The notes under the pieces were generated by a model. The model was given only the letters and a program-made list of their open reading frames with translations. It searched no databases and had not been told where the DNA came from. A stretch of 64,000 nucleotides of DNA, taken from Acholeplasma hippikon (lineage in GTDB: Bacteria > Bacillota_I > Bacilli_A > Acholeplasmatales > Acholeplasmataceae). The position numbers and the translations under genes were made by a program. The stretch lies in assembly GCF_900660755.1 (NCBI RefSeq), contig NZ_LR215050.1, positions 1,364,001 to 1,428,000 on the forward strand. Direction: 5' to 3'. Shown one piece after another: positions 37,883 through 47,154 of the stretch. The first letter of the stretch is position 1. Each line of letters starts with the position of its first letter.

Positions 37883-37919
37883 TGATACCTTTTAAAAGGT
37901 ATCATTTTTTTTATTTTTT
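37883..37919 (+). terminator. Rho-independent terminator after nox
   Basis: TGATACCTTTT (37883-37893) and AAAAGGTATCA (37894-37904) form a perfect palindrome followed by a long T-rich run. Confidence 0.9.
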
Positions 37920-37925
37920 AGCGCT
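37920..37925. promoter_or_regulatory. Upstream AGCGCT half of a possible paired operator
   Basis: AGCGCT recurs at 37954-37959, 34 bases downstream. G+C-only palindromic cores are rare in this AT-rich DNA, so a paired LacI-type operator is possible. Confidence 0.3.
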
Positions 37926-37948
37926 TGATGTCCGAATACTCATATTGA

Positions 37949-37977
37949 TTGACAGCGCTTTCATTTAGATATATAAT
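37949..37977 (+). promoter_or_regulatory. Consensus promoter of the mannan operon with overlapping cre/LacI-like operator
   Basis: TTGACA (37949-37954), 17-base spacer, TATAAT (37972-37977): a perfect sigma-A promoter. The operator-like sequence TTGACAGCGCTTTCA (37949-37963) matches the cre pattern with one mismatch and covers the -35. A strong promoter blocked at -35 suits tight repression; the LacI regulator encoded at 43418 or a CcpA elsewhere are candidates. Confidence 0.75.
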
Positions 37978-38043
37978 ACAGTTACTTAATCGTTAACTTA
38001 AACGAGGGAAAGTTAATGATGAAATCCTATAGGGGGAAGAAAA

Positions 38044-41000
38044 ATGAAGAAGTTTTTAGCAGTGCTTTTATTGTTTGTGGGTGCGCTTGTTCTCATTGCT
38101 TGTGATAAACCTGACGATGGTGATAAAACACCTACGGTTGTCGCAACGGGTATCATGTTAAGTGATACAGAAGGTCAAGGTAGTGCATCAGATCCGTTTG
38201 TATTTACCCTTAAAGAAGGGGAAACTATTTCATCAACAATTACGGTAGCACCAACGAATGTCACACGAAACTTGATGTTCACACTTGTTAAAAAAGTAGG
38301 GGATACTTTCCAACCACTAGCTAGTGGAGATATTGCTGGAATCGAATTAACAAGTGAAAATGGCAATCAAAAATTAAGTTTTAAAGCACTTAAAGCAGGA
38401 ACACATTACTTAACTATCGGACAAGATAGTGTTTTAGTTTATGTAATGATTACTGTAACAAGTGATAATGTGGAACCAGAACCTGATCCGGATGTTGATT
38501 TTACTAAGACACTTAAAGTATTGGCAATTGGTAATAGTTTTAGCCAAGATGGTATGAGTTACTTATATCAAATTGCTAAATCATATGGTGTTGAAGAAGT
38601 TATTTTGGGTAACTTAGTTATTGGTGGAGCAGAATTAAGTCAACACGCAAATAATGCAGCAAGTAATTCAAATGCTTATTTATACCAAAAAAATACAAGT
38701 GGTTCTTGGGTCGATCAAAGTGGTAAATCTTTATTATATGGTTTAGAGGATGAAGATTGGGATATTATCACTGTGCAACAAGCAAGTGGTAAGAGTGGTC
38801 GTCCAGAATATTATGATCCACATCTAGATAATTTATTAACATATATTGAAACACATAAGACAAATGAAAAGGCTAGAATTTATTGGCACTTAACATGGGC
38901 TTATCAACAAAACTCAACACATGCTGAATTCCCATTCTATGAGTCTAAACAATCTGTGATGTATGATGCAATTATAAATACCTATAATCAAAAGGTTAAA
39001 GTACATACAGAAATTAAAGGTATTATCCCTTCAGGTACAGCTGTACAAAACGTACGTACAAGCTTTATTGGAGATAATATGACACATGATGGTTATCACT
39101 TAAATAGTAGTGTTGGACGTTATACAGCATCATTAACTTGGTTTAAAGCAATTACTAAATTATCAATTGATAATATTACTTACCGTCCATCGGGTGTATC
39201 TGATGAACAAGCTTTAGCAATCAAGGAAGGTGTAAATAACGCAATTGTTAAACCATTAGAAATTACATTATCTACATATACTGAAGATGGTGGGGAATTA
39301 AACTTAAGTTTACATACGTTATTAACATTAAATTGGCAATTAGGTTATTATGTATCAACAGATTCATATAATATTTATACCAATGCTTCAAATACGAAGT
39401 ACTTTACGACACATGATTACATCTTAAGTAAAGAAAACTTACCGGTAGGTAGTGTTTTAATGATTGAAGATGGATATCATTATCGTGTTAACTACTTTAA
39501 AGCAATCGAAGGACCAACAACAGGAAATGTTCGATCAGATAACTTAACAGCACCAGTTGTTGTAATTGATGAAGCATGGTGGGGGGATTTTAATTATGTA
39601 GCATTTAACGTGGCACATAGAGGTAGCTCAACTGATATTACAAATACTTTCCAAACTGTCGCTTCAAAGATGAAAATTTATGCAGCGCCAAATGCCACAT
39701 TACCTCCTCGTCCGCATATTGATATGCCATTAACATTTGTTTCAGGTTATTGGAATGATAATGCAACGCAAATAACTAATAATGGTGGTTCATTTGATAA
39801 AGGATTTGCAGCATCTAACGTATTAAGTAAAGCTTCACTAGAAATGTATGAAAAAGTAACAATCGCAACTGGTTACAAAGTAAGAGTTGTATTCTTTGAA
39901 TATGATGGATATGGCGGTTATAAAGTACTCTATCGCACAGCTAACGTTCAAGGTACAATCATGTTGGATGAATTATTCTGGGAAGACTATTTATACATGG
40001 GATTCAATATTTCATCAGAACCTTCAACAGATATTTCAGGTATGTTAGCAGAATTACCATCTAAAATTGTCTTTGGTGAAAAAGAATTAATTGATCATGA
40101 GGATAAACCATTAGGATTTGAATTAGGTTTCTATGAATTAGAAGCAACATCTAAAACACTAGAAGACACATATGCAACAACAAATATTGTGACACGTCAA
40201 TACTTATCAAGTATGTTAACAATGACAGTTCTTGAAGGTTATGAAGTTAAAGCAGTCTTCTTTACTTATGATGGTGCTGGAACTTATAAAGCAGTACATA
40301 AGTCAGAAGCATTAACAGGAGAAGTGTTATTAAATAATAATTTCTGGGGTGCACAAGCCTTTGTAGCATTTGAAATTACAAAAGTTGAGCCAGCTGATTT
40401 AACAGCTGAACTAGAAACATTAATAAGTAAAGTAGTATTTAGTGACCAACCATTAGTAGAACATGAAGATAAACCTTTAACATTTATTTCTGGTTACTGG
40501 GCAGATAATGCAACAAAAGTAACAAATGCGGGTGGTTCATTTGATTTAGGTTTTGCAGCTTCTAATGTATTTAGTAGATCATATATTGAAGCATATAGCC
40601 AAATCATTATTGAATCAGGTTATCAAGTGAGAGCAATCTTCTTAACTTATGATGGATTTGGTGGTTATAAAGTTGTTTTAAGATCTAGTAATATTCAAGG
40701 TACAATTACACTTGATAATGCATTCTTAGGCAATTATGAATATTTCGCATTTAATATTGCATCTGTTCCATCATCTGATTTATCAGGTCAATTAGAAACA
40801 TTGCCATCAAAATTAACATTTGTAGAGAAAGTTAATGAAGAAGGTATTAACTACAACTTCGTATCTGGTTATTGGGCAGATGCGGCAACAAATATTACAA
40901 ATACAGGAACATCATTTGATTTAGGATTTGCTGCAACAACAAACCCGATGCATAAAGATAAATTTGCGGACATTACATCATTTGTTGTAGCGCAAGGATT

Positions 41001-41958
41001 CCAAGTTAGAGTAGTTTATTTCACACCTCAAAATGGTGGTTGGAAAGTGCTATATAGAACAGCAAACTTTACAGGTGAAATCTTTATGGATGATACTTTC
41101 TGGGGTACATATGAATATGTAGGATTTAATATTTCTTCAGTACCATCATCTAATCTTTCATCAGTATTAGATACATTAGCATCTAAAATCACATTCATGG
41201 AAGGTGAAATTATTCCTCACGTTGATGAAGCACTGACATATGTATCAGGTTATTGGAATGATGGCGGAACAGCAGTTACGAATAATGGTGGTTCATTTGA
41301 TTTAGGATTTGCTGCATCAAATGTCTTAAGTAAAGCTTATTTAATGAACTACACACATATTTATATTCCATCAACACATCAAGCGCGTATTGTTTTCTTA
41401 TCTTATGATAACCGTGGTACATACACAGTTTTATTAAGAACTGATAATACGAACGGATTGATTAAAATTGATGAATCATTCTTCAAAAATTATCAATATG
41501 TAGCACTCACTGTTTCATCTTTACCATCAACAGATTTATCAACTAAATTAGAAGATTTAGCATTAATTATTGAATTACAAGTTAATGAACAAACACCAGA
41601 AGCGATTGACTTTAGTTTAGGTTATTGGAGTGCTGGTAACTCAAGATTAGATACAACTTCTTCAAATCATGTAAGTTTTATTGGATCAAATGTTTTAACA
41701 AAAGACTTTGTAGGTGTAGAAACAACACTAACAATTGAAGAAGGCTACCAAGTAAGAATTATATTCTTTACAGTAGATCATAATATTGCGAAAGTTGCCT
41801 TACGTACAGATAACTATACAGGAACAGTTTTATTAACTGAAGAATTATGGGGAAGTTATAATTATATCGGATTTAACATCTCTAAAGTTGGTACACCAAA
41901 TATTAGTACAGAAATTGAGTTAACTGCAACTAAAATTACACTTACTAAAGCATCATAA
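38044..41958 (+). CDS. Large surface lipoprotein: DUF4886/SGNH-like domain plus seven ~130-residue repeats
   Basis: The 1304-residue protein has a lipoprotein signal ending LVLIAC (Cys20). Residues 30-140 look Ig-like. About 156-375 is a DUF4886-type SGNH-like domain (VLAIGNSFSQDGMSYL near the start, MTHDGYHLN near the end), so an esterase/deacetylase activity on carbohydrate is plausible. From about 430 to the end are seven copies of a repeat I do not recognise: GYW-N..T...GSFD-GFAASNV, then Y.VR..F..YDG.G.Y.VL.RT.N..G.I..D..FW, then Y..FNIS..P..DLS. Copies 2-7 begin near residues 563, 693, 815, 938, 1063 and 1188. They may bind mannan or form a stalk. It is the first gene of the mannan locus. 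Confidence 0.85.
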   Translation: MKKFLAVLLLFVGALVLIACDKPDDGDKTPTVVATGIMLSDTEGQGSASDPFVFTLKEGETISSTITVAPTNVTRNLMFTLVKKVGDTFQPLASGDIAGIELTSENGNQKLSFKALKAGTHYLTIGQDSVLVYVMITVTSDNVEPEPDPDVDFTKTLKVLAIGNSFSQDGMSYLYQIAKSYGVEEVILGNLVIGGAELSQHANNAASNSNAYLYQKNTSGSWVDQSGKSLLYGLEDEDWDIITVQQASGKSGRPEYYDPHLDNLLTYIETHKTNEKARIYWHLTWAYQQNSTHAEFPFYESKQSVMYDAIINTYNQKVKVHTEIKGIIPSGTAVQNVRTSFIGDNMTHDGYHLNSSVGRYTASLTWFKAITKLSIDNITYRPSGVSDEQALAIKEGVNNAIVKPLEITLSTYTEDGGELNLSLHTLLTLNWQLGYYVSTDSYNIYTNASNTKYFTTHDYILSKENLPVGSVLMIEDGYHYRVNYFKAIEGPTTGNVRSDNLTAPVVVIDEAWWGDFNYVAFNVAHRGSSTDITNTFQTVASKMKIYAAPNATLPPRPHIDMPLTFVSGYWNDNATQITNNGGSFDKGFAASNVLSKASLEMYEKVTIATGYKVRVVFFEYDGYGGYKVLYRTANVQGTIMLDELFWEDYLYMGFNISSEPSTDISGMLAELPSKIVFGEKELIDHEDKPLGFELGFYELEATSKTLEDTYATTNIVTRQYLSSMLTMTVLEGYEVKAVFFTYDGAGTYKAVHKSEALTGEVLLNNNFWGAQAFVAFEITKVEPADLTAELETLISKVVFSDQPLVEHEDKPLTFISGYWADNATKVTNAGGSFDLGFAASNVFSRSYIEAYSQIIIESGYQVRAIFLTYDGFGGYKVVLRSSNIQGTITLDNAFLGNYEYFAFNIASVPSSDLSGQLETLPSKLTFVEKVNEEGINYNFVSGYWADAATNITNTGTSFDLGFAATTNPMHKDKFADITSFVVAQGFQVRVVYFTPQNGGWKVLYRTANFTGEIFMDDTFWGTYEYVGFNISSVPSSNLSSVLDTLASKITFMEGEIIPHVDEALTYVSGYWNDGGTAVTNNGGSFDLGFAASNVLSKAYLMNYTHIYIPSTHQARIVFLSYDNRGTYTVLLRTDNTNGLIKIDESFFKNYQYVALTVSSLPSTDLSTKLEDLALIIELQVNEQTPEAIDFSLGYWSAGNSRLDTTSSNHVSFIGSNVLTKDFVGVETTLTIEEGYQVRIIFFTVDHNIAKVALRTDNYTGTVLLTEELWGSYNYIGFNISKVGTPNISTEIELTATKITLTKAS
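39730..41955 (+). repeat. Six clear copies of a ~375-base coding repeat (seventh, divergent, precedes)
   Basis: Protein-level repeats of about 120-130 residues, each with SNVL/SNVF-K/R near the start and FNIS..P near the end. The first copy (about residues 430-562) is diverged. DNA identity between copies is visibly low except for short stretches, so the duplication is old. Confidence 0.8.
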
Positions 41959-41973
41959 TGAAAAATTAAACAG

Positions 41974-42002
41974 TTTATGGAGAGCGTTTTGCTCTCCATA
42001 AA
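41974..42002 (+). other. Strong intergenic stem-loop between the repeat lipoprotein and the binding protein
   Basis: TTTATGGAGAGC (41974-41985), loop GTTTT, GCTCTCCATAAA (41991-42002): a perfect 12-base stem. No T-run follows, so it is probably an mRNA processing or stabilising element, common before binding-protein genes, or a partial attenuator. Confidence 0.65.
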
Positions 42003-42022
42003 TTAACTCATAGGGGGTCTCG

Positions 42023-43399
42023 ATGAAAAAATTGTTTGTCATGTTATGTTTCATATTTGCACTATTTGTCTTAGTTGCTTGTGGTGAAGAACCTAAGATA
42101 ATTACGTTTTTAACAAATAGAACGGATTTAAGAAATACCATTTTAAAAGAAGCAGCACAAGCTTTTGAATCTAAATATGAAGATAAAGGGTATAAGATCA
42201 GAATAGAAACAATTACAGATTATGAAAACGTCGTTTCAACAAGAATAAGTGGAAAAAATTACGGCGATGTACTTTTAATTCCACAAACCGTTGAAAACAA
42301 AGATTTAGATAAATACTTTGTTTCATTGGGGAAAACGGATGAAATGACAACAAATGGTTGGAAAGGAATTAATACAAAAGCTTTTCAAGGTCATGTTTAT
42401 GGACTACCTGTTGGATTACAAGCATCAGGTATGTTAATTAACTTAGATGTATTTGAAAAAGCAAATGTAGATCCTGCAACCTTAACAACACCAGAAGCAT
42501 TCTTAAATGCAATGGTAACAATTAATAACTATGGAAAACAAAATATACCTGACTTTAAAGCAGCATTTTATACACATACAGCAACAGGTTGGGGTTTAAC
42601 ACAATGGGCTGCAGGTATTACAACTGCAGCTGGAAATAAAGATTATATGAATTTAGTATTACCATGGGATAAAAAAGCATTTTATAATTCAACAACAAAT
42701 GAAGCAGGAACGATTGGTAAAATGTATGAATTACTCTTTAACTTAATTACAAGCAATGTGGTTGAGTCAAGTCCAACAACTGATGCTTGGGAAGAAAGTA
42801 AGGTGTGGTTTGCACAAGGTAAGATTGGCGCAATGGCTGTAGGTAGCTGGGCAATTGTTCAGTTTGAAGAAGCAGCTGAAAGTTACCAAGCGGGTAAAAG
42901 TAAAGATGTAGGCTACATGCCTTATCCATTTACAGGTAGTGATGGAAAATTATATGTATCTATTTCAGCAGATTACACCATTGGTGTAGCTAAAAATAGT
43001 AAGAATAAATCCCTTGCAGAGTTATTTGCTAAGTTCTTCGTAGAAGAATTTAATTTTGCTGAAAAAACTGGCAATATTCCACCTAAAGCAGATGCAACTT
43101 ATCCAGAGAAAATTCAAGCATTCCAGGATAGTGGTGCAATCTTAGTGGAAGAAACACCAGCACCACTTCAATATGAAGGGGCATTAAGCTTAGCAGAAAA
43201 AAATGCAGCTAGCAGTATCACAGATGAAAAAAGAATTGCCATTTGGGATTCAGTTTGGATTCTAGATTTTGCAACTACTGCATTTGATGTAAGAGATAAT
43301 AAACAAAATAAAACAGCTAAAGAATTATTAGAAGCAATACAACAAAAATGGAATAATGGCGTAGCTGAAGTCGAAAAGGCATACGGACAAAAACCATAA
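42023..43399 (+). CDS. ABC sugar-transporter substrate-binding lipoprotein (family 1)
   Basis: The 458-residue protein has a lipobox ending LVLVAC (Cys20) and the fold signs of family 1 extracellular solute-binding proteins: YGDVLLIPQ, HVYGLPVGLQASGMLINLDVFEKA, WFAQGKIGAMAVGSWAIVQF and SADYTIGVAKNS. It would capture oligosaccharides released by the mannanase and pass them to the permeases at 44437 and 45327. AGGGGGT precedes the ATG. The regulator gene lies between it and its permeases, an unusual order. Confidence 0.92.
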   Translation: MKKLFVMLCFIFALFVLVACGEEPKIITFLTNRTDLRNTILKEAAQAFESKYEDKGYKIRIETITDYENVVSTRISGKNYGDVLLIPQTVENKDLDKYFVSLGKTDEMTTNGWKGINTKAFQGHVYGLPVGLQASGMLINLDVFEKANVDPATLTTPEAFLNAMVTINNYGKQNIPDFKAAFYTHTATGWGLTQWAAGITTAAGNKDYMNLVLPWDKKAFYNSTTNEAGTIGKMYELLFNLITSNVVESSPTTDAWEESKVWFAQGKIGAMAVGSWAIVQFEEAAESYQAGKSKDVGYMPYPFTGSDGKLYVSISADYTIGVAKNSKNKSLAELFAKFFVEEFNFAEKTGNIPPKADATYPEKIQAFQDSGAILVEETPAPLQYEGALSLAEKNAASSITDEKRIAIWDSVWILDFATTAFDVRDNKQNKTAKELLEAIQQKWNNGVAEVEKAYGQKP

Positions 43400-43417
43400 G
43401 AAGAAGAGGAAGATTAT

Positions 43418-44416
43418 ATGAATTCAACTGTGAAAATGAGCGATATCGCAAAAGCATTAAACGTAAGCACTGTAACGGTGTCAAAGGCACTTTCAGATAA
43501 AGAAGGTGTTGGAGAAGAACTTAGACAAAAGATTAAAGATAAGGCCCAAGAAATGGGATATAAGATTTCATCTGTGTCTAAAGCAATGCGTACAGGCAGA
43601 CAAAACAACATTGGTATTTTAATCGCGCAAAGATTCTTAGAAGAAGACTCATATTATTGGAGTTTATATCAAAATCTTTTAGTTGAATTAAGTAAGAAAG
43701 GATACTTTGGTATTCTAGAAATTGTTGATGCAAAACATGAAAAAGAAATGATTACACCACGTGTGATTTTAGAAAATAAAGTGGATGCGATTATTGTTGT
43801 AGGTCAATTAAAAAGAAGCTATCTAAAACATATCTTTACAGAATCAGGAGAAAAGATTATGTTCTTGGATTTCTATGATTTAGAAATCCCAGTAAGTAGT
43901 GTGATTGCTGATAACTACAATGGTGGATATGCATTAACAAGATACTTAATTAAACAAGGACATCAAGATATAGTTTACTTAGGAGATATACAAGCAACCA
44001 CATCTATTATGGACCGTGGTATGGGATACTTTAAAGCAATGTTAGATTATAGACTTAACTTAAGAACAGAATGGTATATTAATGACCGTAATGAAGAAGG
44101 ATTCTTAATTGAACCTGAATTACCTAAAGTGATGCCAACTGCCTTTGTATGTAATTCTGACTTAGCAGCTAGAAAACTTCATAAAGTTTTACTAGAAAAA
44201 GGCTATAGAGTACCAGAAGATGTCTCTTTAGTTGGATTTGATAACTTCCCAAATGATCATTATCAAATAGGTATTACCACAATGGAAGTAGGTAGAGATA
44301 AGTTAGCGAAATCTGCCATCAAAGTGATTGATAATATTTTAAATGGATCAAACACATTAGAAAAAATAAACCTAGTCGTTAAATTAGTGGAGAAACAGTC
44401 AGTAAAAGCTAGATAA
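43418..44416 (+). CDS. LacI-family transcriptional regulator
   Basis: The 332-residue protein has an N-terminal LacI helix-turn-helix (MSDIAKALNVSTVTVSKALSDKEGVG) followed by a hinge and a periplasmic-binding-protein-like sensor domain (NIGILIAQRF ... SLVGFDNFPND). It sits inside the mannan operon, so it is probably a local repressor relieved by mannobiose or mannosyl-glucose. A fitting operator, GACAGCGCTTTC, covers the -35 of the operon promoter at 37949. The ligand is inferred from context. Confidence 0.93.
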   Translation: MNSTVKMSDIAKALNVSTVTVSKALSDKEGVGEELRQKIKDKAQEMGYKISSVSKAMRTGRQNNIGILIAQRFLEEDSYYWSLYQNLLVELSKKGYFGILEIVDAKHEKEMITPRVILENKVDAIIVVGQLKRSYLKHIFTESGEKIMFLDFYDLEIPVSSVIADNYNGGYALTRYLIKQGHQDIVYLGDIQATTSIMDRGMGYFKAMLDYRLNLRTEWYINDRNEEGFLIEPELPKVMPTAFVCNSDLAARKLHKVLLEKGYRVPEDVSLVGFDNFPNDHYQIGITTMEVGRDKLAKSAIKVIDNILNGSNTLEKINLVVKLVEKQSVKAR

Positions 44417-44436
44417 AAATTAAAAGGGGATAAGGG

Positions 44437-45318
44437 ATGAATTATAAAAAACAAAAAAGAGTAATCATCATACTATTTTTAAGTGTACCGTTACTGTTAC
44501 TCTTAACCTTTACTTATCTTCCAACAGCACTGGTGGCATACTTTTCAACATTAAGCTGGTCTGGTACGGATGATGCAGTATTTATTGGTTTAGAAAATTA
44601 TCAAGCAATTATCTTAAGTCAAGATATATTTAAACCACTTTTAAATAGTTTGTATTATTTTGGTGGAGCCATTATACAGATGATTATCGCACTGTTTCTA
44701 GCTACGATTTTATCTTTTAAATTAAAATTCAAAAATTTGTTTAAAGGGATGTTGTTTTTTCCTTACTTAATTAACGGGATTGCCGTAGGTTTAATTTTTA
44801 CATTTTTCTTTAAAGAAAATGGTGTATTAAATGAAATTTTAAGTTGGTTTGGAAAAAATGAGACAACGGATTGGCTAAGAGTAAATATCTTAAACAATAC
44901 GTTACTTGCAGGGGTTTCTGTTTGGAAGTATATGGGGTTTAACTTAGTGATGTTTATTGGAGCGATTCAATCAATATCTAGTGAGATTTATGAAGCAGCA
45001 GAAATTGATGGAGCCAATAGATTTCAAATCTTTAAACATATCATCTATCCATCAATAAAAAATATTATTTTATTAAATTTAATTCTATCCATTAAAGGGG
45101 CAATTAGTGTCTACGAACTACCTTATATTATGACAGGTGGACAATGGGATACTTCAACCTTTGTTATTAAGACAATACAATTAGGTATTAATGGTAGATT
45201 CCTACAAATTGGTTTAGCATCAGCTATGTCATTTGTGTTATTTGGAATCATTATCATTGTGACATTAGTACAGCAGTTCTTATTTAGAGAAAAAGAAAAC
45301 GATATGAAGTTAAGTTAG
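44437..45318 (+). CDS. ABC sugar transporter permease (MalF/UgpA type)
   Basis: The 293-residue protein has six predicted membrane helices and the EAA loop EAAEIDGANRFQIFKHIIYP that contacts the ATPase. IMTGGQWDTSTFVIKT follows, typical of carbohydrate-type permeases. It pairs with the next gene. AAAGGGGAT is the ribosome binding site. No ATPase gene is in the locus. Confidence 0.93.
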   Translation: MNYKKQKRVIIILFLSVPLLLLLTFTYLPTALVAYFSTLSWSGTDDAVFIGLENYQAIILSQDIFKPLLNSLYYFGGAIIQMIIALFLATILSFKLKFKNLFKGMLFFPYLINGIAVGLIFTFFFKENGVLNEILSWFGKNETTDWLRVNILNNTLLAGVSVWKYMGFNLVMFIGAIQSISSEIYEAAEIDGANRFQIFKHIIYPSIKNIILLNLILSIKGAISVYELPYIMTGGQWDTSTFVIKTIQLGINGRFLQIGLASAMSFVLFGIIIIVTLVQQFLFREKENDMKLS

Positions 45319-45326
45319 GTGAAGAT

Positions 45327-46169
45327 ATGAAAAGAAAACTAAAAACAAAATATTTAATTTCAAGTTTCTTTAAATACACTGTGATGATTATTGCAGTCTT
45401 AATTGTTATTGTTCCTTTGATTCCAATTATTTTAGGATCATTTAAAAATGGATTTGAATTTCAATCTTCTGGTGTATTTGAGTTACCTAGAGACTTTACA
45501 CTACAAAATTATGTTACCGCATTTACCGATGGGAATATGTTGTTGGGATTCTTTAATACCGTGCTTATTTTAGTGATATCACTAATTGTATCTATCCTAA
45601 CTGGGGCAATGGTAGCTTATGTTCTCCACCGATTTAGATTTAAAGGACATAGTAAGGTTAAAGCACTGTTTTTAATTGCAGCACTTTTACCGTCAATTAC
45701 AAATAATATCGCAACATTTCAAATCGTATCACGCTTAGGTATATTTAATACAAGATTTGTAGGGATTTTATTATTTAGTGGAACAGATATTATATCAGTC
45801 TATATCATGCTTCAATTTTTAGATAATATATCAACATCACTTGATGAATCAGCAATGATGGATGGGGCAAGTTATTTTACGATTTTCTTTAAAATCATAC
45901 TCCCACTTTTAATGCCAGCAGCAATTACTGTAGGCATTATTAAAGGGGTTGCAATATACAATGACTTTATTACACCTTATCTATTTATGCCATCAAGTGA
46001 ATTAGCAATGATTTCAACCGCATTATTTAATTTCAAGGGGCCATTTGCAGCGCAATGGGAAGTTATTAGTGCAGGCATTGTCATTACCGCATTGCCAATC
46101 TTAATTGTATTCTTGATTTCTCAAAAGTGGATATACAATGGATTGGTTTTAGGATCAGTAAAAGAATAA
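45327..46169 (+). CDS. ABC sugar transporter permease (MalG/UgpE type)
   Basis: The 280-residue, six-helix protein has the EAA-type loop DESAMMDGASYFTIFFKIILP. It forms the heterodimeric channel with the gene before it, eight bases upstream. The C-terminal LISQKWIYNGLVLGSVKE is typical of this subfamily. Confidence 0.93.
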   Translation: MKRKLKTKYLISSFFKYTVMIIAVLIVIVPLIPIILGSFKNGFEFQSSGVFELPRDFTLQNYVTAFTDGNMLLGFFNTVLILVISLIVSILTGAMVAYVLHRFRFKGHSKVKALFLIAALLPSITNNIATFQIVSRLGIFNTRFVGILLFSGTDIISVYIMLQFLDNISTSLDESAMMDGASYFTIFFKIILPLLMPAAITVGIIKGVAIYNDFITPYLFMPSSELAMISTALFNFKGPFAAQWEVISAGIVITALPILIVFLISQKWIYNGLVLGSVKE

Positions 46170-46188
46170 CTTAAAGGGGATAATTAGC

Positions 46189-47154
46189 ATGAATATAAAA
46201 AACTTTCCATGGGAAGATAGAAAAGAAAATGATACATCGCCAGTATGGCGATATAGTAAAAATCCAATCATTGGTAGATATCCAGTTAAAAATATTGCAA
46301 GAATTTTTAACAGTGCAGTATTACCATATCATGATGGATTTGTAGGTATTTTTAGAGCTGAGCAACATGATGGGGTACCATTCTTACATGTGGGATATTC
46401 TAAAGATGCGATTCATTGGGATTTTGAAGAGTCAAAAATTAAAGTATATGATGATAATAATCAATTAGTTGAATACAGATATATGTATGACCCTAGATTA
46501 GTAGAAATAGAAGGGACATATTATGCAATTTTCTGTACAGATAATCATGGGGCAACCTTAGGGTTAGTTTCTACAAAAGATTTTAAAACATTTAAGAAAA
46601 TACCTGATCCATTCTTACCGTTTAATCGAAATGGCGTTTTATTCCCTAGAAAGATTAATGGTAAATATATTATGATGTCTCGTCCATCAGATTCTGGACA
46701 TACACCATTTGGAGATATTTTCTTAAGTGAATCAAAAGATTTAATGTATTGGGGAAACCATAGATGGTTAATGGGGAAAAATCATCTTTGGTGGCAAAAC
46801 ATTAAAATTGGTGGTGGCAGTATACCAATTGAAACAAAAGAGGGATGGTTAATTTTCTATCATGGTGTTACAGGTACTGCAAACGGATTTGTTTACAGTA
46901 TGGGGGCTGCTATTTTAGATTTAGAAGATCCAAGCATTGTTAAATATAGATGTAATAACTATTTACTTACACCAAGTGAACCATATGAAGAAATGGGATT
47001 TGTTCCTAATGTCATTTTCCCATGTTCAGCATTGTTTGATGAAAAAACAGGAAGAATCGCAATCTATTATGGTGCAGCAGACAGTTATATCGGACTAGCC
47101 TTCACAAAGCTAGATATCGTCACTGACTATATCAAGACCCATGCAGAAAAATGA
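46189..47154 (+). CDS. GH130 phosphorylase (beta-1,4-mannooligosaccharide type)
   Basis: The 321-residue five-bladed propeller enzyme is cytoplasmic and has GH130 markers: RIFNSAVLPYHDGFVGIFRAEQ, YDPRLVEIEG with the catalytic Asp101, GVLFPRKINGKYIMMSRPSD and KIGGGSIPIETKEGWLIFYHG. The MYDPRL and GGSIPIET wording fits the GH130_2-like group acting on mannooligosaccharides or mannosyl-N-acetylglucosamine. It would release mannose-1-phosphate from imported chains. It overlaps the epimerase gene by 14 bases. Confidence 0.87.
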   Translation: MNIKNFPWEDRKENDTSPVWRYSKNPIIGRYPVKNIARIFNSAVLPYHDGFVGIFRAEQHDGVPFLHVGYSKDAIHWDFEESKIKVYDDNNQLVEYRYMYDPRLVEIEGTYYAIFCTDNHGATLGLVSTKDFKTFKKIPDPFLPFNRNGVLFPRKINGKYIMMSRPSDSGHTPFGDIFLSESKDLMYWGNHRWLMGKNHLWWQNIKIGGGSIPIETKEGWLIFYHGVTGTANGFVYSMGAAILDLEDPSIVKYRCNNYLLTPSEPYEEMGFVPNVIFPCSALFDEKTGRIAIYYGAADSYIGLAFTKLDIVTDYIKTHAEK

